From Pachyseris speciosa (Eukaryota > Cnidaria > Anthozoa > Scleractinia > Pachyseridae): a DNA stretch of 64,000 bases. The stretch lies in the NCBI GenBank assembly GCA_016490735.1, contig JAEMWC010000003.1, positions 521,001 through 585,000 on the forward strand. Direction: 5' to 3'. Of this stretch, positions 10,482 to 21,821 are shown piece by piece. A program made the translations under genes and the position numbers. Position 1 is the stretch's first letter; each line of letters begins with the position of its first letter. Under the pieces are notes generated by a model, which worked only from the letters and a program-made list of their open reading frames with translations, was not told the origin of the DNA and did no database searches.

Positions 10482-13400
10482 ATGAGTTCTTCAAGATCGT
10501 CAGTAACCAGAGAAGGATCCACTTCAGCTTCCAGAGTGAGGGTGTCATTAACAATCGCCAATCTCACATCCAGGATCAGACTCATTCCTGAGGGGGATGG
10601 GGCTGGGTGATATGTGCCGCTGCATTTGTCACCCAGTTTATCGTAATGGGAATCAACAACTCGTTTGGGATTTTGTTTACCACACTCTTGGATGTGTACA
10701 AAAAATCCAAAGCTGAAACAGGTGAGTTACACTGTTTACTAGTATTGTATTCGCTGCAGGAATGACCTCAGTGAAGTGCTGACAATAGTGCTGAAATATT
10801 GTCTGAATACAAATTCAATTTCTACACTATATATAACTTGTTACCACTCTTCCCTGAATCGGTCTGCCGACATGTTGTGCTTTCGTAGGGTCGACGCATT
10901 TTTTCGTTATATAGTGGGAAGAAGGTGAGCAAAAAAAAGATATACCTGTCTCACAATTTTTTAAGAGAAAGCTTTATTCATGTTAAACTACGCACGCAGA
11001 AACGTCGTAATATCCAGCCACACATTAGTAATACAAGTAAGGAAAGAACTATAGACCTTAATCATATTCTCCGTAAAGAGCTGGAACTAGCTTGCACGCG
11101 AGGCTTAAGGCGGGACTTAACCTAAACACCGTTTTTGCGTCGCTTGACATGGATTTGACGTTAATTGATCTCGTTCGCTTTTCAAGCAATCCAAACTCCC
11201 TATGCTCATCCCACGAAGCTGTACTGTGGGATATTTTGCAAAATTTTTGGCCATTTTTGGGTATATTTAGGAAGAGATAATTTTTCTCAAAGGAGTTGTA
11301 AAATTTAGGGAAATAGGGAATATTGAAGATTTAATGAAGGTTTAAAATTGGAATTTGAAGTGGAAAATTGGTAGATGGACACCAAAACAGTTCCCCAACA
11401 ACCTTCAGTGCCTTTGTGGGGTGTCAACTATCTGATGGTGTTTCAAAACACTTTTGTACATTTTAATCCCTTTCTTTAAACTCCTTAAAATTTCACTCCA
11501 ATTCACCTTAAGTCCAACCTTAAAAGGGGGAACTTTTCATATGTAAATGTATTTCTCCGCAAGAGCCTCCACTTCGTGCTAGATTCAATTCAATACCGAA
11601 TATGCGAATATGGTCTATTATTGAATTACGAAATTCAGTAAGTAACGAACTAGATTATTCATGCCTTTATGCTTTACTTCCCTTTATGCGAAATACAGTT
11701 TGTCATTTTGGGGGGATTTTTATGATTATTTTGAGGTATTAATCAATATTTATGAACATTTTACCAAAATTTTCCCTTTTCCTCGGGTGTTTATCAATTT
11801 GCACAAGACATCTGCACAGAAAGTTGGGTAAGAAATCAGTGGGGATCTAAGATGTTTCGGATTTCCATTCAGAATTTTCAGCGACATTTAAAGCAAGTGA
11901 CACACTCCGGACATCAACCCACGTCCTGGCTAGTACTTTACGCATGCGCACAGCCATATCACCGGGACAGTGGCAGCCATGAACAGCTGTTTCGTCCTTG
12001 TTATAGCACTCATTAGTATGACATAGCCGTCGGGCAAACTGAGCTGAAACCGAAAGTCCAGCTCTATATTTCCCTTTACTGCCGAAGCGAGTGCTTTGCA
12101 CTCCTTTATTAATTAAGCGGCAGCTCCACACGACACATGAACGGAAATATTGAAAATTCCGTACCATTTCTTGTGCCTCCCCCCGGGGGATACTAAAAAA
12201 TTTTAATACGTGGAGGCTCCGCCCCGAGGTCCGACTCCTTAACCTTTTATATACCATTTTTGACAGAAAAGGTACCCATTTCGTATACCTTCCATTGATA
12301 AATGGTACCCCTTTCGTATACCCTCCATTGGAAAATGGTACCCCTTCCACAAGAAGTCTTCTTGTCATTTTTAAGTAGCGTTCAATGATTAAAACAGTAC
12401 AGTCATAAGGTAGGTGTGTTCGAAATATTTTAATGAAAGGCCCTTTAAATACCTCAATGACAGATTTCCCTACCCTTTCATATACTTCAACTCGTGAAAT
12501 CCCTACCCTTTCATATACCTGAAGCGTGAAAAAGGTACCCCTTTCGGGCGGAGCCCCCCGTATAAGCCATTATAGGGAGTGCCCACCCGGGTGCCTCCCT
12601 TTCCATCATCTTTCGTTTCTCTTGGTGTGATGTTTGCAGAAGAACCTTACAATTAATCATATGGCAGAACCCCCTTGAAAGGTGTCGTTCTCACTCTATT
12701 TCTTTTCCAGCATGGGTGGGGTCAGTCAGTGTTGGAGTCATGTATCTGTTTGGACCAATCACAAGTGGACTGAGTGAAAGGTTCGGCTGCAGAGTCGTGG
12801 CGTTCCTCGGAGGTTTCCTGTGCTTTCTGGGACTGCTGCTCACGTCGTTCGTGACTGACCTACCAAAGCTGTACGTGACATATGGTGTCCTTTGGGGGGT
12901 AGGGTCGAGTTTTTGCTACTTCCCTACCTGACTGCCCCTGGAGAGTACTTTTGCAATCGATTGTCGTTGGTGAATGGGATCGTCACTGCTGGTAAGTAAA
13001 AAATTGCTTCGTAACCTGGAATGAGAAAGCATACTTGCAGCTGCTATCAGACTTTGTCAATGATAACCGTCTAGTATTTGAAAACAACAAGACAAGAATG
13101 TTGTTCATAAAAGAAATAATAAATGTATCTGAACACCATTTCCCAAATAGGAGGATCTTTGTTTCCATGGTTTGCTTCATTAACAAATATTAGCATAAAT
13201 GGCAAAGCAAGGTACGGATAAATGCACACCAGAAATTGAAATTAGTACTCGCCGAAAATTTGAGCGTGACAGGTTCAACGGTCTGTGAGGAATGGACGTT
13301 TCAAATGGAATGTGTAAAATCCAGCCATACAATTCCTTTAGATTTCATGTTTTGAAAGCCGAAAATATTAAACATATCGGAGTAATATTCACACTGATTA

Positions 13401-16400
13401 CTAAAAGTGGCATGCTTTTTTAGTTTATGGTGTCCGTTTATTTTTAGCTGATGGTTTGATATATGCTAATGAGGCAAAATGTAAACAATGACGTCAGCAA
13501 AAGACTCTCCAAAAAATGTCATTTATTTTATTTCTTCTCGTCGGGAACCAAAAGCCTATTGCTAGAACTTAATTCTGCATGAACTAGCTATCAGCACCTG
13601 CAAGAAGAAGCAGTTGAGTTTAACGGGGATTTTAGCCCTTATGCTAGAAACTCCACATGCATGCTACGCGTACCTTTTTATTTGTTTTCAGGTAGTGGGA
13701 TCGGTACGCTTACATTCGGCCCAATCCTCCAGAACATCCTCCAAAGTTACGGCCTTGCTACCTCACTGCGCATACTCAGTGGTGTAACAGTTTTGCTGAT
13801 GGTGACAGCACTGACTTACAAACGGCATCGCTCGCCTCTAGAAGAGCTTTTTGAAGTGAAGCGTCAACAAGGACCATTCTTTAACACGACAATTTGGCAG
13901 AACAAGGCCTTCTGTGTTTATACGGGGGCTATTTCTCTCTTCATGCTGGGATATTCCATTCCCTACGTTCACCTGGTAGGCGCAAGTTTTCTCTCAACTT
14001 TACCAGTGCTGTCTTTGAATTCGAATCCCCTGCTACATGAAGAAATGCTTACTTTTTACACATGCCAAATGTGACGAGAGGCTCTCTTCTTCAAAAACGT
14101 CAAAGGGGATGACAGCTGGTATCTGATTTCGTTGAAATTGGTCCACCCTTGGCGTTATTAACGATGTGGCAAAGGCGTTTTTAACGTTGTTCAACATTTT
14201 CAACTTGTACAAATAAAAGCCACATTACGGGGTACCGTGGAAATTGTGAGCAAAGAAACCCTGACTTGTATTGTATTCAATCGTGAGTACTGGATGTGAT
14301 GCGTTTTTTTGGCTATCGTCCCCTACAGAACGATCACATAAGGCGTCAGGGCTTTCAAACGTTTCCGTATTTATTGGTAGACTAACCACACAACCACGCG
14401 TTTTTACACGTCGACACTAACGTGATGCGTTTTCAAAAAAAGATCGTTTTCGTTAATGTGGGCAATGTACCAAAAACGCAGAAATTTGTACTGTGTGCGC
14501 TTTTAGAGGCAAACGAATTAGTGTGAACGAGGTGTAATATTTTTTTAAATTTCGCGTTCATTATGTTTTCTACAAATAGGTTAGCCACGTGGAAGGACTT
14601 GGCATTTCCCCCTCTAAGGCTGCCCTGCTTATTGGTTTCATGTCCATCGCTTCGACAATCAGTCGGTTCATCTTCGGCAAGTTTTCCGACCACCCGAGAG
14701 TGAATCGACTGTTCATGACACAGATAGCGATCACTGGTTTCGGGGTGATAACGACACTTTGCCCGCTGGCGAGAAGTTACGCATCACTGGTTACGGTGGT
14801 GGTGTTCCTTGGATTGTTTGACGGGCTTTATGTCGTGCTTATTGCAGTGCTGAATACCGATATTGTTGGAGTACATAAGCTACCAACTGCGCTTGGAAGT
14901 CTATACGGTGTCATATCACTGACTCTCACACTGGGACCTCCCTTTGCAGGTACGATGTAAAATGATGCAAAATTCATTGATAGGTAAAACAGATAGGTCA
15001 TTAGAACATCAGAGTTCATCTACCAATGAACCTGAAGAGGATTCATTTTCCGAGAAAGCAACTTTTGGGTGAGATATTTGTAATCGAATACGAGATCCAG
15101 GGCCGTAGCTAGTGTGAGGAGAACCGAGCAAGCTTTAAATTTATAGCCTTTCATGATAACGGGTCACATATTAGCGATAACATTGCAAAATTAAGAAGAA
15201 GGAAATTTGCCGGCACGTTTGGTAACCCGAAAGGAAGACATTTCAGTAATCCTGATCCGTGCAAAGTATTTTGGATGCGAAGGCCGGGAAGCATAGATTA
15301 TCCTAGTTAGGTTATGATTATAAAAACCGGTTGCTCCATTTTGACTGCTGTTCCGAAAATAATCTCGTTCTAACGCCCCAAACGCAGAAGGGGAAGACGT
15401 CTTTGTTCATCGAACAGTTCCGCTTTCCATAGTCAAATTATCACCGACCGGTTAGCCCAGTTGATAGACCACCGGACTACCGTGCGGGTGGTCGCGGGTT
15501 CAAACCCCGGCCGGACCAACACCCAGGGTCTTTAAATAATCGAGGAGAAAGTGCTGCCTTTGTAATGACATTTAGAGATGGTTAGACTTTCTAGTCCTCT
15601 CGGATAAGGACAACAAACTGTAGGTCCCGTCTCTCAGTACTTTCACTTTGACTCTGGGGGAAGTAAAAGAACCACTAGGAACGAAACAAATCTCTGGCAG
15701 TGACCACCCCTAGCGTCTGTCCTAATTCGATATTCACATTACGGGGACGCTCATTAGTTACTTCATTAATTGTAAACTGCACAAGAAGTCTGGTTAAGTC
15801 CCCGGCCACTGTTGTAAATTATCCCTGAAAAGACCTGATGGTGAGAGGATAATTAAGTATGTATCTGTACATTATTGTAGACAAAATAACACCTGCTTTT
15901 CCCCTTCTTTTTCCTTCCAGGCCTGATTTTCGACATGCTCCATTCTTACCATACTGCATTCTACATTTGTGGAGCCACTACGACCCTTTCCGCCTGCATC
16001 ATGTTCCTCATACCCTGGCTCGTGCCTAACCAACAGGGAGGTGTTTTCCGCAGAGATTCCGCCCAAAGCCGGTTGGAAAGCCTCTTCAGTTCTCATCCTT
16101 CAACACCAAGGATGTCGCGTATGTCGGGGAGGTTCTTCGCTGGCAGTTCATTCAAAAGCTCAAGTAGCCGAAACAGTGGGTCTAGGAGTAGTGAAGATGA
16201 AAAGGGCGACAGCAGTCTGTGTGAAGCAGACAGGGTGGAGTTGGAATATTCTTTTAACGACGGTGCTCAGACGGATGAAGATGGTTATGGTGAGAAGACC
16301 CCCTTGTCAAAAACGAATAGCTTGTCATTTGATACGTCTGTAAACACTGTCTTTAATTCTGCAATGTCCCACCGTGGGTCCATCACAAAGTTTCTTCTTC

Positions 16401-16645
16401 AGCAGCAGCTGCAGCCTCACATCAGCAGGTCTTCCTCTCCCCTCCCAGATTCCTTCCGTGGATTAGGCCATGGAAGCAACCCATCGCGTGAGGGATCTTC
16501 CAGAAGCTCAATGAGCAGTTATTTTGGGAGCTCCAGAAGAACATCATTTTCAAGTCCCTCTAGATCCAGTCACTCCAGGAGAGGTTCCAAAAGTGTTCTT
16601 GGAGAAGACCTTGACCAGCAAAGTGTGAGGACTCATCTGACTTAA
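10482..16645 (+). CDS. monocarboxylate transporter-like MFS protein (SLC16 family)
   Basis: Five coding exons with GT-AG borders: 10482-10721, 12711-12991, 13692-13975, 14580-14949, 15921-16645. The product is a plasma-membrane major-facilitator transporter; substrate unknown (family: lactate/pyruvate, ketone bodies, aromatic amino acids, thyroid hormone). Evidence is the TM1 motif GGWGWV in exon 1, the TM5 region YFCNRLSLVNGIVTAGSGIG across exons 2-3, 11-12 hydrophobic segments, and a long Ser-rich cytoplasmic tail in exon 5 (RSSMSSYFGSSRRTS). Start chosen at ATG 10482; CTCTTTCAG just before it may be a splice acceptor, so a 5' UTR exon may exist. Two single-base losses break the frame: the G run 10592-10596 (before GGWGWV) and CCC 12922-12924. 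Allowing for both, the model is 633 aa, a normal size with a long tail. Assembly error is more likely than pseudogenisation because the splice sites and motifs are otherwise intact. Confidence 0.88.
10590..10597 (+). other. single-base frame break in G run, transporter exon 1
   Basis: The N-terminal frame (from ATG 10482) runs to Pro-Glu-Gly, then the G5 run at 10592-10596 throws it into TGA at 10608. The frame one base off continues through GWGWV and 35 further codons to the exon's splice donor. One more G would restore the family motif. Confidence 0.85.
11098..11220. repeat. dispersed repeat in transporter intron 1 (copy 1)
   Basis: The stretch with AAGGCGGGACTTAACCT, then CATGGATTTGAC and TATGCTCATC, matches 41008-41135 in the same order. 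The rest of this intron (10722-12710) holds no recognised gene. Confidence 0.6.
12174..12600. mobile_element. inverted-repeat element in transporter intron 1
   Basis: The left arm around 12174-12225 (GCCTCCCCCCGGGGG, then GGAGGCTCCGCCC) is imperfectly inverted at 12541-12600 (GGGCGGAGCCCC, then CCCGGGTGCCTCCC). Between them GGTACCC...TTTCGTATACC motifs recur. It ends about 110 bases before exon 2. MITE-like, class unknown. Confidence 0.45.
12919..12929 (+). other. single-base frame break in transporter exon 2
   Basis: The frame from the exon 2 acceptor reads to SSFCYFPT and stops at TGA 12929. The frame one base earlier gives PYLTAPGEYFCNRLSLVNG and joins exon 3 in phase. The switch maps to CCC at 12922-12924, consistent with one missing C. 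Confidence 0.85.
15441..15790 (+). mobile_element. tRNA-derived SINE in transporter intron 4
   Basis: A tRNA-like head carries box A TAGCCCAGTTGATAG (15453-15467) and box B GGGTTCAAACCCC (15496-15508), with partial acceptor complementarity. A SINE body follows (ACACCCAGGGTCTTTAAATA). The 3' boundary is approximate. Confidence 0.65.
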
Positions 16646-17301
16646 ACTCTTCTGAAGTCCAACCAGAAATGGAGGAATCTTCAACATTACTGCTCCGGAA
16701 TCACGAAGGGACTCTTGGACGAGCACCGTCGTTGGATCACGCTTGGAGTCTGGGCAGAGCACGGTAGTGTGTTCACATCGTAGCAGTGTTGTCCGAGTAG
16801 CGGGGAGTCCAAAGATTAGCCAAGGAAGTAACAGCGCACAGTTCGCCCATTGCAAATCCCTCAAAGATCCTTACATGCTTCATGTGCTTGCTGCTAGACT
16901 TCTCCAAGCTGCCCGCGAAAGGGATGGTGAGACGGATTACAAAGGAATGAAAGAATCTGTAGTGTAGGACAAGTAGCAAAAGAACTGAAAGCATGGTTTC
17001 CTCCGACTTCATTCTTTTACAGTGCAGATCAAAGATCCGCGAACAACTTCATTAACTTTCAGTAGGCAAGTTAATTTTCTTAGACATCTATAAAATGGCA
17101 GAAAATGCCGTTTGAATTTTCAGGCAAACAATGTGTTTAGAATCTAGCTGCCAGTGAGCTATCACAGCCACCATTGTGGCTTTCGGCCCAAGTGATCGAG
17201 CTGTTAAAATGCTACTATGATCAAATATTTTATCGCATAGAATTCCAGGTAAGATTAAAAACGCCGTTTACCGTTTGCAAATATCTGCATTGGTTCCTGA
17301 G

Positions 17302-17341
<40 letters not shown>

Positions 17342-17740
17342 GGACTGATGATGTCATAGTCTCAACCCAGTATAACATTAGTATGGATCTATCTCGGTCA
17401 GTTTGCAGCAGAGACCATTGAAACTTGGTAGGCTAATAGTTCTACATTCAACACACCTATAGCTATAAAAAATTCGGTTCCCATGGCAACTCACTCTTTT
17501 CCAGTCCCCTCCAACCTGATTTCAACATTTTAGTGATTTTCAGCTCGAAAAACATTTAAACAGGCCACGAACTCGACCTAACATGTCTATATGCTTGCTG
17601 GATAATGCAGATTAGGCATCATTGGCAAATATCAAAATAGAACGCCAAAGGCGGCCAGGAAAGCCTTAACATCAGGGAGGTTTGGAACCCAATTGTTGCC
17701 ATGGTAACAAAACTAGTGATCTTATACTGAAAAAAGAAAC

Positions 17741-17822
17741 CACAAGATAGCGGGCATTACCCCTTAAATCTACCAAAGCTTTTGCTTTGGTAGATTTAAG
17801 GGGTAATGCCCGCTACCTTGTG
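17741..17822. repeat. 39-bp near-perfect hairpin
   Basis: Arms 17741-17779 and 17784-17822 are complementary with one mismatch and a TTTT loop. The right arm continues into a repeat (17785-17880) that also occurs at 29079-29180, so the left arm is an inverted partial copy of that repeat's start. From the transporter stop (16645) to 17740 nothing was recognised. Confidence 0.9.
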
Positions 17823-17897
17823 GCCTTAGTGCCTTTAGAGTGGCTTCAGCTTACTTGATCACATTAATTTGTGAAGTAACCTTTATTTCTATAGCGC

Positions 17898-17945
17898 CAG
17901 AAACCCATAAGGGTTGAAACGTGTAACTGCCCTTTGTGTGCTTGA

Positions 17946-17992
<47 letters not shown>

Positions 17993-18008
17993 TCAAGAGA
18001 GAAACATT

Positions 18009-18049
<41 letters not shown>

Positions 18050-18352
18050 GCGTTCCCGCGCGAAATAAAAAATGGCGGACACGTCGGTGAGACGAAAAGG
18101 AAAACAGAAAAGTCCAAAAAAGCTGTCAAAAAATAGAGTGAAAAAGTTCGGTGAAACACTCGGAGGAAAAACGGAGGTGGAGAAATTTGAGGAAGTGCAA
18201 AAGGTTATTGAGAACACCTGGCAGAAACCTCTGCGACTACTCTTTACTCACGGCAAATACTGGAGCGAGAGGTTTACCAATATGGTACTTAACACTGAAT
18301 ATTCGAAAGCTGTGAACGCGCGTTGCACGTTTCAACCCTTATGGGTTTCTTA
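17898..18352. mobile_element. inverted-repeat unit enclosing a short basic ORF
   Basis: AGAAACCCATAAGGGTTGAA at 17898 (continuing ACGTG) is repeated inverted near 18329-18352. Between them a frame from ATG 18072 encodes a Lys-rich N-terminus (MADTSVRRKGKQKSPKKLSK), runs through the right arm and stops at 18422. AAAATGGCGG is a good initiation context, but I recognise no family. Each arm holds AACCC-ATA-AGGGTT followed by GAAAC, reminiscent of hammerhead stem II plus GAAA, but the CTGATGA half is missing. Confidence 0.45.
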
Positions 18353-20255
18353 TAGAGCCTATATCACTAGCTGTTCTAGGCGCTTTACAATATTACTAAA
18401 ATGCATAGAGATACAATTTTAAAAATTACAACAATAGGGATATGAATAGTAGAACTAATAATAACAAGAATAACAAATAAATGTCCAAAAGTCATAAATA
18501 TATCTACATATGTATAAAATGCATACATTAGTGTGTGCTTAATGAGACTGGATCAGAAAAACAACATTTCCAAGTTTGAATCTAGACAACAGAAATAGTA
18601 CAGTAAGTAGGAGTGATAAAACGGATCTCGTTTTTAGATTGCTTGATTATATTTGGACGTTGCTGTTTTTTTAAATTACACAACCAAAAAAGGCAAGGTC
18701 CAAGTGTTAAGCGAAATTTGCGCAGTTTTTTTTCAGTAAGATGGACACAGTATAGAATCAATAGAGGGTATGCAGCTAGTCCCCAGAGATTCGAATGACA
18801 ATGGTTGGCGGCCTTGTTGGTGGACAATAACAAAAGAAGCTAATGAGTCTTTCTTTTGTTCACGGTGCACCAACATGGCGGTGACGACGTAACGTACATA
18901 CGCCCTATATAAGCGAAAAGATGAAATTGATTTAGCCTTTATTACTCTTTTTTTTTTCAATTTGATTTGATTTTGACTCACCGAATTCTATATTTGTACT
19001 GATAACAACGAAGGAGGGGTAATTCCATTTTTGACACCAAAAATACTTTTCATTTTCACACATTTAGCATATTATTGATAAAGATTGAAATGATTTTGTC
19101 ATTAAAAAGTTCCTTACATTTTTCCTTTGGTCGCTATTTGCGAAAAAACATTCCAGACACATTCGAACTGATAAATTAATATTCTCGATTGTCAGCTCTT
19201 AAGACACGTCAATTATCTCAAAAGTAATTGAAGGATCTCAATAATTACACCAATTGCTGTTTTCGATTTTTCTCAGCAAGAAGCAAATAGTCGGTTTTGA
19301 GAAGTTCGAGGTCATTTAAAAATCAGCGTCGATCGAAACTGTGAATGAATCACAATAGCTCAGCACAATGTGGCGATTTAATGCACCAGGCGACAGTACG
19401 TGTTAAAATGTCACGAAAAATAGCGAAATAACTACTTAGAACACCAGAAAATGATTGTTCGCTAGAAGTTATCATTTTTGTAATCTTGTAGCATATTAAG
19501 ATTGTTCGTAAAGTGTTAAAAACGTCCACTTTTCATAATTAAGGTTAGCAAAGACGCCTCCACAGCCATATAGATACAGCGTAACACAACTAAAATCTGA
19601 CGATATGAAAGGAGAGAGTAGTCAGTTGTATCTCTGTAAATACATTTTCATGTCAGTTTATACAATAGAAATTATATCCACTTGCTATTGCACGCGTGAT
19701 CACAATATTTGCTGAATCTTTGAAGGTTTTCTGACTTCGTGAAAGCTAGGATTTTCAATTCCGATAGGGGGTTGCGGAAGATTTATGTAGAATGCATAAT
19801 TTAATATTGTCGTTTCGACTTTCCACAAACGTACAATGGGAAAATACTACGGAATCTCTGCCAATTGCTACTTATTTTCGTAACCGCATAAAATGTGCTC
19901 AACTATGCGTTAGTGATGCAACGAATATAGCGATTTGAAACAAATAAAGGTTGGTCCATCACAAAAAACTGTTAGAAAACCCGACCATAACATCTGGCCA
20001 GCCCAAATAAATGTTCTTTCGTTGCTTAATTATTTATCGTATTCAACACATTGAAAGTCAAATTGACTTACAAAAAGATTAATAACTTGGGAAAACCCTT
20101 ATGTTACAGATAATTGTCTGTTCACGAAAACAGTATTGGGACGAGAGTGCGTGCTATCATAGAGCGTTTCGACGTATCTCCTTCACAAAGCCTTTCAGTG
20201 GTGTCGAGAATTTGGATGAAGATTGACTCATCATAATCAACATATTTCAATTACA

Positions 20256-21699
20256 ATGAACTCCTCGTATAATGCATTCGAAAATCCCAAATCTGAAAGC
20301 GGTCAGACCTTCGTGCATCGTCGAAAAATTCAAATCAATGTTCGCGGAGAAAAGTTTGAAACTTACGAACAAACTTTATCTCGGTTTCCAAGAACGCTGC
20401 TTGGATCGCAAACGAAAAGGAGCCGGTTTTACAACCCTTCGGAGCGAGAATATTATTTTGATAGGGATAAAGCGGTTTTCAACTCCATCTTGTTCTATTA
20501 CCAGTCAAACGGTATTCTTTCTAAGCCGGAGACCATTTCGTACGAGATGTTTTCGTCTGAGTTGAAATTCTTCCAACTGGATGGTAATTATGAAGATACG
20601 GACGACGAACTCAATCAAGAACTTGCGGCCGCGCAACGAAGAATGAATGATAGTTTGCTCTGTTTGACAAAATTCAAGAGGACTCGGAGGAATTTGTGGA
20701 GATTTTTCGAGCAACCCGTGACACCAGCGGAAAGGACCTTTAAAAGGTTTTGCTTAACACTAACTGTGTTGTCCCTGGTCTGTTTGTGCCTAGAGACTTT
20801 CCCGAGTGTTCAACGGAATCGGACTCCAGTTCAGAGGGGAAACACGACTTCGCGCGAAATATCCGTCGATTATGACATCGTTTGGTGGGCTGTGGAGGTT
20901 GTTTTTTACAATATGGTTCACCGTGGAGTTTGTATTGCGTTTATTTTGCGCGCAACAGATTACGAAATTTATATTTTCTTTCAACACTGTTGTTGACATC
21001 ACTTCTATATCGCCTTTTTATGTTAAAGTCATCGTTGAGAGCATTACACAACAAGATGTTGACAGCATGGTGCCTTTTCCACTGCTGAAAATTGTTCACT
21101 TGGTAAGGTTGCTCAAACTGAAGCGGTATAGCGTTAGCATACGGCTTCTGTTTGAAACGATCATTGACAGCGGAGAACATATGAGGCTGTTTGTGTTGTG
21201 TATCGTATTCAACACTATGCTTTTCTCTAGCTTCGTGTATTTTTCCGAGGGTGAAGGCAGAGGTTCTCAATTTACTAGCATACCATCCACGTTTTGGTTT
21301 ACGATAATCACTCTTTCAAGCGTCGGTTACGGTGACTACGTGCCAATTTCCGCGGCGGGAAAGTTAGTGGGCGCGTTTTGTTGTATAGGCGGAACTGTTG
21401 CTATGTTTTGTTTCACACCTGTACTCTTCACGGAATTTCGCAAATCGTGGCAGCGTTATTACGCCGAGATGCTAGAGATTAAGCAACAGAGAGGCGAAGA
21501 TGCCCGAGAGGACGATCAAGTTCATTATAGAACTCAAACTGTACGCTTGCGTTGTCAAGATGAGGTATCGCAAGCGCTTCTTGAAAGTCGAAATTCTCGC
21601 ACGGCTAGTGGACTAAGACTGAATTTTAGTCAAAATGTTCAAGAAAACAAGATAATAGACAGTTTTGTAGAATATTTGGACAAAAATGGCAAAATTTGA
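20256..21699 (+). CDS. Shaker-type voltage-gated K+ channel subunit
   Basis: A single-exon gene of about 480 codons, allowing for one extra base in the T6 run at 20902-20907. Start is ATG 20256, not the upstream TTG codons. It encodes a pore-forming or regulatory alpha subunit of a tetrameric plasma-membrane K+ channel. Order: T1 tetramerisation domain (from INVRGEKFETYEQTLSRFP to YYQSNGILSKP), S1 (FCLTLTVLSLVCLCLETFP), S2 (IWFTVEFVLRLFC), S3, S4 (LLKIVHLVRLLKLKRYS), S5, selectivity filter SSVGYGDYVP, S6 (GKLVGAFCCIGGTVAMF) and a short C-tail. T1 is closest to Kv1/Shaker. Oddities: S4 charges are partly Lys and His, and the S6 hinge normally PVP reads FTP, as in modulatory subunits. Intronless Kv1 genes are usual in cnidarians. 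The frame break may be an assembly error. Confidence 0.9.
20901..20908 (+). other. single-base frame break in Kv gene, T6 run
   Basis: The frame from ATG 20256 covers T1 and S1 and passes VDYDIVWWAVEVVF, then enters non-family sequence and stops at 20996. The frame one base later gives TIWFTVEFVLRLF (S2) and continues to the stop at 21697. One surplus T at 20902-20907 explains the switch. Confidence 0.88.
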
Positions 21700-21815
21700 G
21701 CGTATCATAAAATTCCAATAGATGTCTTAAACCTCGTTTCTTCCAAGAAACTTTTTAGGAAAGAAAGTGAAGTTGAACTCTCAGGCTCGAACGTGGAACC
21801 TGCCTTGTGTGAAAT

Positions 21816-21821
21816 AATAAA
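21816..21821 (+). terminator. AATAAA poly(A) signal of the Kv gene
   Basis: AATAAA lies about 117 bases after the Kv stop codon, a normal distance. From here to about 23440 nothing was recognised. Confidence 0.6.

Noticed and set aside
20256..21699. Calling the Kv locus a pseudogene
   Set aside because: Only one homopolymer indel, with intact T1, S1-S6 and selectivity filter and a poly(A) signal; assembly error is at least as likely.
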